A stretch of 52,396 bases of DNA from positions 1-52,396 of the forward strand of contig NZ_VTQX01000028.1 of the NCBI RefSeq assembly GCF_008764295.1, given 5' to 3'. The stretch's first letter is position 1. The number at the start of each line of letters is the position of its first letter. Made by a program: the position numbers and the translations under genes. Shown in pieces: positions 16,135-25,237 of the stretch. The DNA comes from Bacillus methanolicus (GTDB lineage Bacteria; Bacillota; Bacilli; Bacillales; Cytobacillaceae). A model generated the notes under the pieces. The model ran no database searches, was not told where the DNA came from, and saw only the letters and a program-made list of their open reading frames with translations.

Positions 16135-17367
16135 TTAAAATGCCCAATCACCCTTACGGAAGACCGGTTCTCTTGAGCCGTCTGCATTAATCCCGTCGAT
16201 GTCCATTTCAGCAGAACCGATCATGAAGTCAACATGGGTGATGCTTTCGTTTAAGCCGTTCTCTGCTAGTTCTTCGCTTGACATTTTCTTCCCACCTTCA
16301 ATGCAAAATGCGTAAGCACTTCCGATAGCAAGATGGTTTGAAGCATTTTCATCAAAAAGTGTATTGTAAAACAAAATATTTGATTGTGAAATTGGTGAAT
16401 TATGAGGGACAAGAGCAACTTCGCCTAGATAATGAGAGCCTTCATCCGTATCTACAAGCCGCTTCAAAATCTCTTCTCCTTCTTCTGCCTTGACAGCAAC
16501 AATTCTTCCATTCTCAAAAGTAACGGAGAAATTATCGATTAAATTTCCGCCGTAGCTCAATGGTTTCGTACTGGCAACTGTTCCATTTACCCCCGTTTTG
16601 TGAGGGACTGTGAACACTTCTTCAGTAGGCATATTAGCCATAAACTCGTACCCTTTTTCATTGACGCTTCCTGCTCCCACCCAAAGATGTTTTTCAGGTA
16701 GCTCGATTGTTAAATCTGTCCCCGGCGCCTTGTAATGTAGCATTTTGTAGCGCTTTGCATTTAAATAATTGACCTTTTCATGTAAGGTTTGATCATGTTT
16801 TTTCCATGCCTCAACCGGATTGTCTAGATCAACACGAGTTGCTTTGAAAATGGCATTCCACAGCTTTTGCATGCTGACTTCTGGTTCTTCATTAGGAAAT
16901 ACTTTTTCTGCCCATTTTTGCGATGGAGCTGCAATGACTGTCCAGCTCACCTTATCTGATTGAATATATTTTCGATATGTACTTAGCGCCTTTCCTGCTG
17001 CTTTTTGGAAGTTAGCGATTCGCTCAGGATGAACCCCTTTTAACAGATCTGGGCTTGATGAAACGATAGACATGAAGGCAGCGCCGTTTTCCGCCAAATC
17101 GATCATTTCTTTCGCACGAAATTCAGGATATTCCTGGAAAGCCTCATCCGGTGCAAGGTCATATTTAGTTCGGGAAACGATATCATCACTCCAATTGACG
17201 ATCGTATTATAGGCACCTGCTTCATAGGCTTTTTTTACAACAAGACGTACAAATTCAGCTGAATCTAGAGCGGTGTTGATCACTAACGTCTGCCCTTTTT
17301 GAATATTGACGCCTACCTTGACAGCGAGTTCAGCATATTTTTCTAAATTTCTTTGAAAGTCATTCAT
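16135..17367 (-). CDS. ampS: M29-family metallo-aminopeptidase (AmpS/PepS)
   Basis: 410 residues, identical in length to AmpS-type enzymes. It removes N-terminal residues from peptides and depends on two metal ions. The metal-binding region is recognisable: NEKGYEFMANMPTEEVFTVPH, EGSHYLGEVALVPHNSPI and the C-terminal HVDFMIGSAEMDIDG. The open frame extends to 17406, but ATG 17367 follows AAAGGAGAATG and gives the family start MNDFQRNLEKYAELAV. It has no signal peptide. Only weak terminator-like structure lies between it and acyP, so some read-through into acyP is possible. Confidence 0.94.
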   Translation of the reverse strand: MNDFQRNLEKYAELAVKVGVNIQKGQTLVINTALDSAEFVRLVVKKAYEAGAYNTIVNWSDDIVSRTKYDLAPDEAFQEYPEFRAKEMIDLAENGAAFMSIVSSSPDLLKGVHPERIANFQKAAGKALSTYRKYIQSDKVSWTVIAAPSQKWAEKVFPNEEPEVSMQKLWNAIFKATRVDLDNPVEAWKKHDQTLHEKVNYLNAKRYKMLHYKAPGTDLTIELPEKHLWVGAGSVNEKGYEFMANMPTEEVFTVPHKTGVNGTVASTKPLSYGGNLIDNFSVTFENGRIVAVKAEEGEEILKRLVDTDEGSHYLGEVALVPHNSPISQSNILFYNTLFDENASNHLAIGSAYAFCIEGGKKMSSEELAENGLNESITHVDFMIGSAEMDIDGINADGSREPVFRKGDWAF

Positions 17368-17498
17368 ATAGACATTCTCCTTTGTTAAATAGTCATGGCA
17401 AAGCATTTACTGGTGATAATCTTGAGATCAGTTCTATCATACCGTTTATGATGGAAAAAATAAACTATTCGGTCTAATAAGTTGCTCTTTTATATAAA

Positions 17499-17523
17499 TA
17501 AAAAAATCGGCGAATTTCGCCGA
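17499..17523 (-). terminator. Terminator of yeeI
   Basis: TCGGCGA-a-TTCGCCGA stem followed on the minus strand by TTTTTTT. Confidence 0.88.
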
Positions 17524-17524
17524 C

Positions 17525-18244
17525 TTATTGTCCTAAATCTACATTATGATAAACTTGTTGTACATCTTCAAGATCTTCTAATGCATCAATCATTTTTTCG
17601 AATTGGGCTTGGGCATCTTTTGGAAGAGTTACATCGTTTTGGGCAAGCATCGTTAATTCTGCTACTGTAAACTCGCTAACTCCTGCATTTTTAAAAGCTT
17701 CTTGCACAGCGTGGAACTGGTCTGGCTCCGCATAAACAATGATTGAGTCTTCCTCTTCAAGAATGTCACGTACATCGATGTCAGCTTCCATAAGTAGCTC
17801 TAACACATCATCGGCTGTTTTGCCTTCAACACCGATAACGGCTGTTTTATCAAACATATAGGATACAGAGCCGCTGACACCCATATTTCCCCCGTTTTTA
17901 CCGAAAGCAGCGCGCACCTCGGATGCAGTTCGGTTTACGTTATTCGTTAAAGCATCGACAATGACCATGGAGCCGTTTGGTCCAAATCCTTCATAGCGCA
18001 GCTCATCGTAGTTCTCCTCGGAACCACCTTTTGCCTTTTCGATTGCCCGATCAATAATATGTTTTGGTACATTATACGTTTTCGCGCGTTCTAATACGAA
18101 TCTTAAAGTTTGATTTGCTTCTGGGTCAGGCTCCCCTTGTTTAGCGGCAACATAAATTTCACGACCGAATTTAGCATATATGCGACTCGTATTAGCGTCT
18201 TTTGCCGCCTTTTTGTCTTTAATATTATTCCATTTACGGCCCAT
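17525..18244 (-). CDS. yeeI: YebC/PmpR-family protein (YeeI type)
   Basis: 239 residues, the same length as B. subtilis YeeI, with the family start [20 protein letters not shown] and the core motifs [24 protein letters not shown] and the C-terminal [23 protein letters not shown]. The family was long annotated as a transcriptional regulator; recent work on some members points to a role in translation of difficult peptide stretches. The function of the YeeI branch here is therefore open. It is monocistronic with a tight terminator just after the stop. Confidence 0.93.
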   Translation of the reverse strand: MGRKWNNIKDKKAAKDANTSRIYAKFGREIYVAAKQGEPDPEANQTLRFVLERAKTYNVPKHIIDRAIEKAKGGSEENYDELRYEGFGPNGSMVIVDALTNNVNRTASEVRAAFGKNGGNMGVSGSVSYMFDKTAVIGVEGKTADDVLELLMEADIDVRDILEEEDSIIVYAEPDQFHAVQEAFKNAGVSEFTVAELTMLAQNDVTLPKDAQAQFEKMIDALEDLEDVQQVYHNVDLGQ

Positions 18245-18327
18245 AATTGAACACTCACTTTCAATTCTATTTAAGATAAATGATAAGAAATGATATTTTC
18301 ACAGATCATATTATACCAAACAAATGC

Positions 18328-19596
18328 TCAATCAGTCACATTAGAGTGGAAATATAATGGCTTCCTTTTTTGGATAAATGAAAACATCAGCCAATATAAG
18401 CAAGCGCTAGTTAAGGCGAGTAGAGATAATACGAAAAAAGTCCATTGGTACCCGATCCATACAGTTAAGGGTATTGTCATTGGAGCGATCGTTTTGCCGA
18501 GCGTGTAACGAAGGCTTGCTGCTGCAAAATATTGTCCACGCATATGCTCTGGAGAGATTCTGGAAATAAAACTTTGCTGCAAACCAGCTACCATTAACTC
18601 TCCGAAAGTGAAAATTAACATTGCCAGCAATAATCCCCAAATCCATTGTGTCTGCCCAAAGAGCAGAATGGATATGGCGTACATAACAGAAGAAAGGACA
18701 AAGACATTTCGCTCTACATATTTTGTCATCCATTTTGTGACAGAAACGGTGAAGATTGCGACCAATAAACCGTTAAAAGCAAGAACAATGCCAAAGGCCT
18801 GTTCTCCGCCTACCTTAAATGCCCAATCACCAACAGACAAGAGGGTTTGATTGTGGACAACATCTTTAATGTAGAGCGGAAAAAGCAAGTCGAGCTGCAT
18901 GAAAGTTTGCGATGCTAATACTCCTGCAACCATGAAGAGCATGAAGATTTTATCTTTAAATATAATCCCGTAGTCTTTAAATTGTTTAAACAAAAAATAA
19001 TGCCATCTGTCATCTAGTTGTTTTTGACGGGAAACGGCAGGTGCTGTCTCGGTTGTCCACTTCGCTAGCGTAAACGCTAAGCCCAAACAAATAATGCTGC
19101 AAATAAACAGGAGCTCTGAAAAGTAGTTCGTGTAAAAGATCGCTCCTAAAAGGGGACCAACAACGACAGCGATATTAATAGACGTGTAAAAAACGGCGAA
19201 GACATTGCTTCGATCTTTTTCGGATACTACGTCGGCTACCATCGCTTGGCTTGCTGGCCAATAGATTGAACTAAAAAAACTAACGAAGGCAAAAGCAATA
19301 AATCCAATAACGGGCGATGTCGTCAGCGCAAAAATTAAAAAGCAGATACCTTGACCAAATGCGGATAAAACCATCATTTTTTTTCGCCCAAAGCGATCAG
19401 CGCTATACCCACCTAATAGATTAGCAATGACTGAGAATGCTTGAGAAAGGACGAGCAAGAAACCGGCTGTTCCTTTCCCGAAGGCTTCTGCAAAATAGAT
19501 GGTCAGGAAGGGGAAGAACATCCAGAAGGTAATATTCATCGCTGCTTCTCCAAATAGACGGATTTTTAAATTTACATCCCAATCTCTTATTCTCAT
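18328..19596 (-). CDS. MFS transporter, 12-helix
   Basis: About 422 residues with twelve predicted membrane segments and the MFS signature between helices 2 and 3 (GGYSADRFGRKKMMVLS). A GPLLGA motif in helix 5 hints at the drug-efflux branch. The frame extends to 19653, but ATG 19596, after GAGGGT, gives MRIRDWDVNLKIR, a natural cytoplasmic start. The substrate is unknown. It has the same strand as yeeI, with an 84-base gap. Confidence 0.85.
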   Translation of the reverse strand: MRIRDWDVNLKIRLFGEAAMNITFWMFFPFLTIYFAEAFGKGTAGFLLVLSQAFSVIANLLGGYSADRFGRKKMMVLSAFGQGICFLIFALTTSPVIGFIAFAFVSFFSSIYWPASQAMVADVVSEKDRSNVFAVFYTSINIAVVVGPLLGAIFYTNYFSELLFICSIICLGLAFTLAKWTTETAPAVSRQKQLDDRWHYFLFKQFKDYGIIFKDKIFMLFMVAGVLASQTFMQLDLLFPLYIKDVVHNQTLLSVGDWAFKVGGEQAFGIVLAFNGLLVAIFTVSVTKWMTKYVERNVFVLSSVMYAISILLFGQTQWIWGLLLAMLIFTFGELMVAGLQQSFISRISPEHMRGQYFAAASLRYTLGKTIAPMTIPLTVWIGYQWTFFVLSLLALTSACLYWLMFSFIQKRKPLYFHSNVTD

Positions 19597-19653
19597 GATG
19601 GTACCCTCGATTCTTAAACATAGATTAAAAACAGCCCTTTTAGGGAAAATCAT

Positions 19654-20046
19654 ACTTCTTCAATATGATACGTCTTAAAACCAATCTTTTACAAGGAAAA
19701 TATAAGAAAAAAACTTGGCTGCAGTTGTTCCAAAAAAGGTAGCGAGCATGACTGTCTTTAAACGGACTGGCGATATTACGCTCTAGGCAGTTGCTTGCCA
19801 GTGACGTCTCGTCAAATCTCCTCGTCGCTAACGCAACTGCAAGGCTTGATCGAAGCAGTGATCCCCGTCAAAGGTTGCGCTTGCACGACAGAAGACGTGA
19901 ATTACAAGCAAAGGAAAACGGATCTGGTCAAAGGGAAGCAGAGCATTAGAAGTGGAGGAAAGCCATCCTTTGATTCGTAACATTACTCTTCCAGCAATCA
20001 AATTCCCTCAAAAAATTAGTTTCTTAAGCTCTTTAATTTTTTACAG
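19654..20046. other. Gene-poor, relatively GC-rich stretch of unknown origin
   Basis: Positions ~19740-19980 are clearly richer in G and C than their surroundings and hold short open frames (61 codons at 19795-19980 on the plus strand) without an RBS or a recognisable product. It may be a remnant of a lost gene or a dispersed repeat. I cannot assign it. Confidence 0.4.
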
Positions 20047-20096
20047 AAAAAAAACTTTAGACAAATTCGCTCAATCGAGTTGTTTGTCTAAAGTTT
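20047..20096 (-). terminator. Terminator of topB
   Basis: AAACTTTAGACAAA / TTTGTCTAAAGTTT, 14 bp with a 17-base loop. The minus strand continues into a T-run. Confidence 0.85.
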
Positions 20097-20123
20097 GAAA
20101 AAGTAATAAAAAATTTTTCTAGC

Positions 20124-22211
20124 TTAATCTTTTTTCTCCATCGCAGCCTTCAATAAATCACCAAGGCTTGTGCCAAAGTCATCCTGTTGTGAATACTTTT
20201 GCACTAACTTACGCTCTTCACGTTTTGTTACTGCTTTTTTCTTTTCTTCTGCTTTTTCTACGACGTTGCATGGACGGCATTGAAAATAAAGTCCGGCTTT
20301 TCCTTCATGCATTTCCATTTTTTTATGACAACTAGGACAACGGCGATTAGAGAGCTTCGGATCTTTTCTTTTGCGATAACGACAATCAAGGCTTGAGCAG
20401 ACGAGCATTTTCCCTTCTTTTGTCGTTCTTTCCTTAAGAAATGAGCCGCACTCTGGACATTTTGAGCCAGTTAAGTTATGGGCTTTATATTTTTGATTGC
20501 TTTTCTTAATCTCTGAAATGAGCTGTTCTGTTTGTTTACGAATATTTTGTTTGAACTGTTTTGGGTTGCTTTTTCCTTTTGAGATCGCCTCAAGTTCTTT
20601 TTCCCATTTTGCTGTAAGTTCAGGGGATTTTAATTCCTCGTTTACGATATCAATCAATTGCTTTCCTTTTGCGGTCGTGAAGAAGCGGCCATTTTTTCTT
20701 TCGACTACTTCTGTTTGTATTAAGCGTTCGATAATTTCCGCCCTAGTAGCAGGTGTTCCGAGCCCATACTTCTCCATTTGCGTGAGGACATCTGCTTCAG
20801 AGTATCTTGCAGGAGGCTCTGTCAGCTTTTTCTCCAAATTTACACTTTGCACAGTAAAGCTTTGCCCTTTTGCAATCGCTCCAAGCGTTTTTATGTCAGT
20901 CGATGTTTCTTTTTGGGTAAGCTTTTTGAAACCTAGATCAATAATAACCGTTTCGTTGGCAGTAAAAGTTTCACCATTTACTTCAATAATGGCTTTTACT
21001 GATTCATATTTGTAAGGTTGATGGAATAAGGCGAGAAATCTCCTAACAATCAAGTCGTAAAGCTTTCGTTCATCATTGGAAAGATCGCTTAAGTGAGAGC
21101 GTTCTTCTGTTGGAATAATCGCATGATGATCGCTGACTTTATCATTGTTAAATACTCGTTTCGCCAGCACTTTCCCTTTATTTGCGATAAGGGGCTTAAC
21201 TTCGTCCCGATAGCTGGATGCCAATCCTTGCAAGCGGTCGAGCATCGTTCCTTCCATATCCTTTGTTAAATAGCGCGAATCGGTTCTTGGATAAGTAACG
21301 AGCTTATATTGTTCATAAAGTTTTTGCAAGACAGACAGTGTCTTTTTCGCTGAGAAGCCAAAGCGGTTATGAGCATCTCTTTGAAGCTCTGTTAAGTCAT
21401 AAGGCAGAGGCTGCTGCTCGCTTTTTTCCTTACGGTTGAGCGCTTGAACACTCCCTTTTTGGCCTTTAATTTTCTCGACAATACTCTGAGCCTTTTCAAG
21501 AGCGAAAATTCTTTTCTCGCCCCTTTCCTCCCAGCTTGTTTTCAATGGTCCGATTTGGCCTTCGATCGTCCAATACTCTTTCGGCTTAAAACTTTGAATT
21601 GTTTTTTCCCTTTCCAAAATGAGAGAGAGGGTAGGGGTTTGTACTCTTCCAGCGGATAGGGGCTCCTGGAATTTAGTCGTTAATGCGCGAGTGACATTCA
21701 ATCCGATGAGCCAGTCCGCTTCGGCACGACAAACGGCAGATTGATAAAGTGCCTCAAATTCTTTCCCAGGCTTCAGTTTTTGGAAGCCTTCTTTAATAGA
21801 ACGGTCCGTATGGGACGAGATCCACAAGCGCTTTATCGGTTTGTGCCAACGGATTTTATCCAAAATCCAACGGGCCACAAGCTCACCCTCTCGACCAGCA
21901 TCGGTAGCAATGATACAATCCTTAATATCCTTGCGTTTTGCTAAATGCTCGATGGCTTTAAACTGATGACTTGTTTGTTTCATAACTTTTGTACCCATTT
22001 GTTCAGGGATAATGGGAAGATCCTCAAGATTCCAATTTTGATATTTTTTATCGTAGTGTTCAGGCATTTTTAATTCGATTAAGTGACCGAGCGCCCAAGT
22101 AACAATATATTGATTTCCTTCGATGTAACTTTTATGAGATTGTTTGCACCCAAGAACGCGGGCAATTTCCCGAGCAACGCTTGGTTTTTCAGCAAGTACT
22201 AAAGATTTCAT
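20124..22211 (-). CDS. topB: DNA topoisomerase III
   Basis: 695 residues, slightly shorter than B. subtilis TopB (~727). An N-terminal Toprim domain (LVLAEKPSVAREIARVLG; acidic DAGREGE at ~104-110) is followed by the type IA core with catalytic Tyr307 in KLVTYPRTDSRYL. The C-terminus has two zinc-ribbon-like motifs (CPECGS...CSSLDC at ~590 and CPSCHKK...CRPC at ~635) that bind single-stranded DNA. The enzyme relaxes negative supercoils and decatenates replication or recombination intermediates. RBS AAAGGTGAAC precedes the ATG. It is monocistronic and divergent from a GNAT gene. Confidence 0.96.
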   Translation of the reverse strand: MKSLVLAEKPSVAREIARVLGCKQSHKSYIEGNQYIVTWALGHLIELKMPEHYDKKYQNWNLEDLPIIPEQMGTKVMKQTSHQFKAIEHLAKRKDIKDCIIATDAGREGELVARWILDKIRWHKPIKRLWISSHTDRSIKEGFQKLKPGKEFEALYQSAVCRAEADWLIGLNVTRALTTKFQEPLSAGRVQTPTLSLILEREKTIQSFKPKEYWTIEGQIGPLKTSWEERGEKRIFALEKAQSIVEKIKGQKGSVQALNRKEKSEQQPLPYDLTELQRDAHNRFGFSAKKTLSVLQKLYEQYKLVTYPRTDSRYLTKDMEGTMLDRLQGLASSYRDEVKPLIANKGKVLAKRVFNNDKVSDHHAIIPTEERSHLSDLSNDERKLYDLIVRRFLALFHQPYKYESVKAIIEVNGETFTANETVIIDLGFKKLTQKETSTDIKTLGAIAKGQSFTVQSVNLEKKLTEPPARYSEADVLTQMEKYGLGTPATRAEIIERLIQTEVVERKNGRFFTTAKGKQLIDIVNEELKSPELTAKWEKELEAISKGKSNPKQFKQNIRKQTEQLISEIKKSNQKYKAHNLTGSKCPECGSFLKERTTKEGKMLVCSSLDCRYRKRKDPKLSNRRCPSCHKKMEMHEGKAGLYFQCRPCNVVEKAEEKKKAVTKREERKLVQKYSQQDDFGTSLGDLLKAAMEKKD

Positions 22212-22300
22212 TTGTTCACCTTTATTTCCTTTTTGATATTCCTTACTAGTATAACGGATAATAAAGAAGAATGGTAATGGGGTCGTATTAGGAGGTTCAA

Positions 22301-22756
22301 ATGATTAAGAGATTTTTGATTGAAAAATATGGTAAGGAAGTACTGAAATTACAAAAGAAATCTTATCAGGTCGAAGCGGAGTTGATCGGCTCGAATGAAA
22401 TCCCCCCATTAAAAGAAACGCTCGCACAATTAAAGCAATGTGATGAGGAGTTTATTGGCTATTTTATCGATGAGGAGCTAGTAGGGGTGTTATCATTTAA
22501 GATTGTGAAAGACGTGATTGATCTCCATCGGGTGATGGTGCATCCTGATTATTTTCGAAAAGGCATTGCCAAACAGATGGTTGATTATGTTGAAAAAAAG
22601 ATGGAGTCTCACCCATTGATGATAGTCTCAACAGGTGCAAAGAATTTCCCTGCGATCAAGTTTTACTTAAAGTTAGGATTTGAGAAAAGTGGTGAAAGTG
22701 TGTTCGGTGATATTGGTGTCGTCCATTTCACGAAAAGGTTGAAAAGAGACGGGTAG
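22301..22756 (+). CDS. GNAT-family N-acetyltransferase
   Basis: 151 residues. The acetyl-CoA binding motif A is intact (VMVHPDYFRKGIAKQMVDYVEKK, i.e. Q/R-x-x-G-x-A), preceded by the beta strands (EELVGVLSFKIVKDVIDLHRVMV) and followed by the NFPAIKFYLKLGFEKSG segment. The acceptor is unknown. RBS TTAGGAGGTT precedes ATG 22301. The terminator overlaps the last codons. It diverges from topB and converges on the ybjQ-like gene. Confidence 0.88.
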   Translation: MIKRFLIEKYGKEVLKLQKKSYQVEAELIGSNEIPPLKETLAQLKQCDEEFIGYFIDEELVGVLSFKIVKDVIDLHRVMVHPDYFRKGIAKQMVDYVEKKMESHPLMIVSTGAKNFPAIKFYLKLGFEKSGESVFGDIGVVHFTKRLKRDG

Positions 22757-22774
22757 CATAAACCGTCTCTTTTA
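22744..22774. terminator. Terminator at the GNAT / YbjQ junction
   Basis: AAGAGACGG-gtagcataaa-CCGTCTCTTTT, usable mainly on the plus strand, overlapping the end of the GNAT gene. Confidence 0.82.
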
Positions 22775-22779
22775 TCTTT

Positions 22780-23100
22780 TTATTGCTCTTTTATAAATAC
22801 AGCAGTGCCGGTAGCAACACACATCATCATGCCGTCGCGTAATGTTTCAAAATCAAGGTCTACGCCCACGACGGCATTGGCACCGAGCCGACGAGCTTGA
22901 TCTTCCATTTCGCGGATGGCAATTTCACGCCCCTCAGATAACTTATCTTCATATGCACTACTGCGTCCACCGATGACATCGGTGATGCCTGCTAAGAAAT
23001 CACGAACGACATTAGCCCCCATAATGGCTTCTCCTGTGACAATTCCTAAGTAACGATCAATAACTTTTCCCTGTAATGTTGGTGTTGTAGATACCAGCAT
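22780..23100 (-). CDS. YbjQ/UPF0145-family protein
   Basis: 106 residues, the full family length, with the conserved core [31 protein letters not shown] and [13 protein letters not shown]. Family members form pentameric barrels; they are annotated as heavy-metal-binding on structural grounds only. RBS GGAGGAAG lies before the start. The next upstream gene on the same strand (54 aa, 23211-23375) is separated by about 110 bases. Confidence 0.9.
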   Translation of the reverse strand: MLVSTTPTLQGKVIDRYLGIVTGEAIMGANVVRDFLAGITDVIGGRSSAYEDKLSEGREIAIREMEDQARRLGANAVVGVDLDFETLRDGMMMCVATGTAVFIKEQ

Positions 23101-23210
23101 TTATTCTTCCTCCTTCGAGTGCGCGAATGGCAAACTTTTTCTTAATTGGTTATATCTATAATGATTACGTTTTGAGGATGAGGAAGTTTCGTTAAAGGGA
23201 AAAGTTTTTT

Positions 23211-23375
23211 TTACTCAACATCTTCTTCCTCTAAACGGTTTTTAAACGCCTCTTGAACAACGATCAATTCTTCATCACCAATCGCATCCTTTGATTTACG
23301 TTCAACTAGTGTTCCTTCAGGAAATTTTCCTGGATGTCCTTTTTGCTTTTGCTTGAATTCCTTGCCTCTAGCCAT
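23211..23375 (-). CDS. Small hydrophilic protein (54 aa), family not recognised
   Basis: A 54-codon frame opens with ATG after a strong AAAGGGGGGTGG and encodes a charged, soluble product starting MARGKEFKQKQKGHPGKFPEG and ending EEEDVE. Codon use looks like that of the neighbours and the ribosome-binding site is excellent, so I regard it as a real gene. No motif can be assigned; the basic N-terminus and acidic C-terminus resemble many small Bacillus spore or stress proteins, but that is only impression. It lies upstream of the YbjQ gene on the same strand. Confidence 0.65.
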   Translation of the reverse strand: MARGKEFKQKQKGHPGKFPEGTLVERKSKDAIGDEELIVVQEAFKNRLEEEDVE

Positions 23376-23540
23376 CTTCCACCCCCCTTTCTGCTCTTTA
23401 GCTTACCCTCTTTTATATGCTGAGATTCAGTAAGCTCCAATGGACAATATTCGTGTTAAATGGACTAACACTTAACTTGTCTATTAATAGTTTTTATTGG
23501 TAATTTAAAATCAAATAATTGAAAGTTAAGGTGATGATTT

Positions 23541-24062
23541 GTGGTGAATGTTCGGATAGAGCAGTTAAAATCAATTGAAAAGAATGCGGGTGAACTTTCG
23601 GAGCTCTTAGTACAGGTAGTGAATGAAGGTGCTTCAATGGGTTTTTTGCCCCCGATGAAACTTTCTGATGCAAACAAATATTGGAGGCATGTTTTGGAGC
23701 AAAATGTCGTTTTATTTGTAGCCAAAATAAAGAATCAAATTGCAGGAAGCATCCAGCTGCATTTATGTACGAAGCCTAATGGGATGCACAGAGCTGAAAT
23801 TGCGAAGCTTATGACTGCCCCTCATTACCGCAGAAATGGAGTAGCAAGAGCACTGATGAGAGCGGCTGAAAAGCGAGCGAGTGAGGAAGGGAGAACACTA
23901 TTAGTCCTCGACACAAGAGAAGGAGATCCTTCTAATCGTTTATATACCTCTCTTGCTTATATTCAAGCTGGTAAAATTCCTTATTATGCAAAATCGGCAA
24001 ATGGTCAACTTGATTCCACGATTATTTATTATAAATCTTTACATCCCGATAACTTTAAATAA
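23541..24062 (+). CDS. GNAT-family N-acetyltransferase
   Basis: 173 residues with a clear motif A (KLMTAPHYRRNGVARALMRAAEKRASEEG) and a following LVLDTREGDPSNRLYTSLAYIQAGKIPYY segment typical of acetyltransferases close to the streptothricin/tabtoxin type. The substrate is not determinable. It starts with GTG; AAGGTGATGA lies six to thirteen bases upstream. It is monocistronic. Confidence 0.88.
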   Translation: MVNVRIEQLKSIEKNAGELSELLVQVVNEGASMGFLPPMKLSDANKYWRHVLEQNVVLFVAKIKNQIAGSIQLHLCTKPNGMHRAEIAKLMTAPHYRRNGVARALMRAAEKRASEEGRTLLVLDTREGDPSNRLYTSLAYIQAGKIPYYAKSANGQLDSTIIYYKSLHPDNFK

Positions 24063-24139
24063 AATGATTCTTTTTTCCTACCACTATTGCTTATTTTTTA
24101 TCGCCTGTAAGGTTAATTTTGAAAAATTGTCGTGAAAAC

Positions 24140-24166
24140 TAAAAATCTTGCAGTTCTTGTCGAAAT
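24140..24166 (+). promoter_or_regulatory. Sigma-D-like promoter upstream of motAB
   Basis: TAAA (24140-24143), a 15-base spacer, then GTCGAAAT (24159-24166), matching 6 of 8 bases of the sigma-D -10 consensus GCCGATAT. Motility genes in bacilli are normally read by sigma-D. The resulting leader would be ~270 bases and contain the dispersed repeat at 24194-24354. Confidence 0.5.
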
Positions 24167-24193
24167 AAATGATAGGATAGAAACAATAGTATG

Positions 24194-24354
24194 GACAAAG
24201 TTAAAAATGATAGATAGCCATTACCCTTCAGGCTGATTAATAACGTTTGTCACATCATGAAAGCGAAGCCTTGGGAGGAGCGAAGTTACCATAGTAGGTA
24301 ACGGGCAGAGGACAGGGCGAAGCCATGAAGAAAACGAGCGTTTGCGGGCAGTCT
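24194..24354 (+). repeat. Dispersed ~160-bp repeat, copy A
   Basis: Clearly homologous to 27616-27773 in the same orientation: shared blocks include ATGATAGATAGC, CCCTTCAG, GAAGCCTTGGGA, GTTACCATAGTAGGTAA and CGTTTGCGGGCAGTCT. It contains a GTTACC-atagta-GGTAAC hairpin. It lies in the putative motA leader. It looks like a family of mobile or structured intergenic elements. Confidence 0.85.
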
Positions 24355-24442
24355 TTAGGATAGAAACTATCTTTCTTTTACTGGAAAACCTTGAAATATT
24401 AAGCATAGTCAAATAGTTGCATAAGGGATAGGTGGATCAATA

Positions 24443-25237
24443 ATGGATAAAACGTCGTTAATTGGGTTAATTATTGCAGTTTTTGGTGTTGGAGTAGGAA
24501 TGGTTTTAAAAGGTGTAGGGGTAGGCGTATTAGTAAACCCTGCAGCCATATTAATCATTATTTTAGGAACGATTGGTACTGTGACAATTGCCTTTCCTAC
24601 ATCAGAGATTAAAAAGGTACCAAAATTATTCGGTATTATTTTTACAGAAAAAAAGTTAATGGATCCTGTCAAATTAATCGGAATGTTTTCTGAGTGGGCA
24701 CAGTTGGCTCGTAAAGAAGGGCTTCTTGCATTAGAAGCGAAAACGACTGAGGTTGATGATGAATTTTTGAAAAATGGCCTTTCTTTAGCCGTTGATGGTC
24801 AAAGTGCCGATTACATACGTGATGTTCTAACGGAAGAAATTGAGGCGATGGAGGAAAGACATCATCAGGGCGCTCTCATCTTTACGCAAGCGGGAACCTA
24901 TGCTCCAACATTAGGGGTATTAGGGGCTGTTGTCGGACTAATTGCTGCATTACAGGATATGAGTGATATTGATGCACTAGGTCATGCGATTAGTGCTGCC
25001 TTCGTTGCCACTTTGCTAGGGATTTTCACAGGTTATGCTCTTTGGCATCCTTTTGCGAATAAATTAAAGAGAAAATCTAAGAAAGAAGCTAAATTAAAGT
25101 ATATGATGATTGAAGGTGTACTATCGATCTTAGAGGGAGAGGCACCGAGAGTAATTGAGCAGAAATTAGCTTCATACTTACCAGTCAGTGAAAGGAAGAA
25201 TTTCCTAGAGGAAAGCGGTGAGAAGAGCGGTGAGTAA
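24443..25237 (+). CDS. motA: Flagellar motor stator protein MotA
   Basis: 264 residues with four membrane helices and a large cytoplasmic loop. The family signature lies in the third/fourth-helix region (GTYAPTLGVLGAVVGLIAALQDM...LGHAISAAFVATLLGIFTGY), and the conserved charged loop EEIEAMEERHH is present. With MotB it forms the proton channel that drives flagellar rotation. RBS GATAGGTGGATC. It overlaps motB by eight bases (GTGAGTAA). Confidence 0.95.
   Translation: MDKTSLIGLIIAVFGVGVGMVLKGVGVGVLVNPAAILIIILGTIGTVTIAFPTSEIKKVPKLFGIIFTEKKLMDPVKLIGMFSEWAQLARKEGLLALEAKTTEVDDEFLKNGLSLAVDGQSADYIRDVLTEEIEAMEERHHQGALIFTQAGTYAPTLGVLGAVVGLIAALQDMSDIDALGHAISAAFVATLLGIFTGYALWHPFANKLKRKSKKEAKLKYMMIEGVLSILEGEAPRVIEQKLASYLPVSERKNFLEESGEKSGE

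Noticed and set aside
19795..19980. 61-codon frame in the GC-rich island
   Set aside because: No RBS and no recognisable product; composition alone is not evidence for coding.
20497..21015. Long open frame antisense to topB
   Set aside because: It mirrors a strong coding gene, has no RBS and gives a cysteine-rich product without family features.
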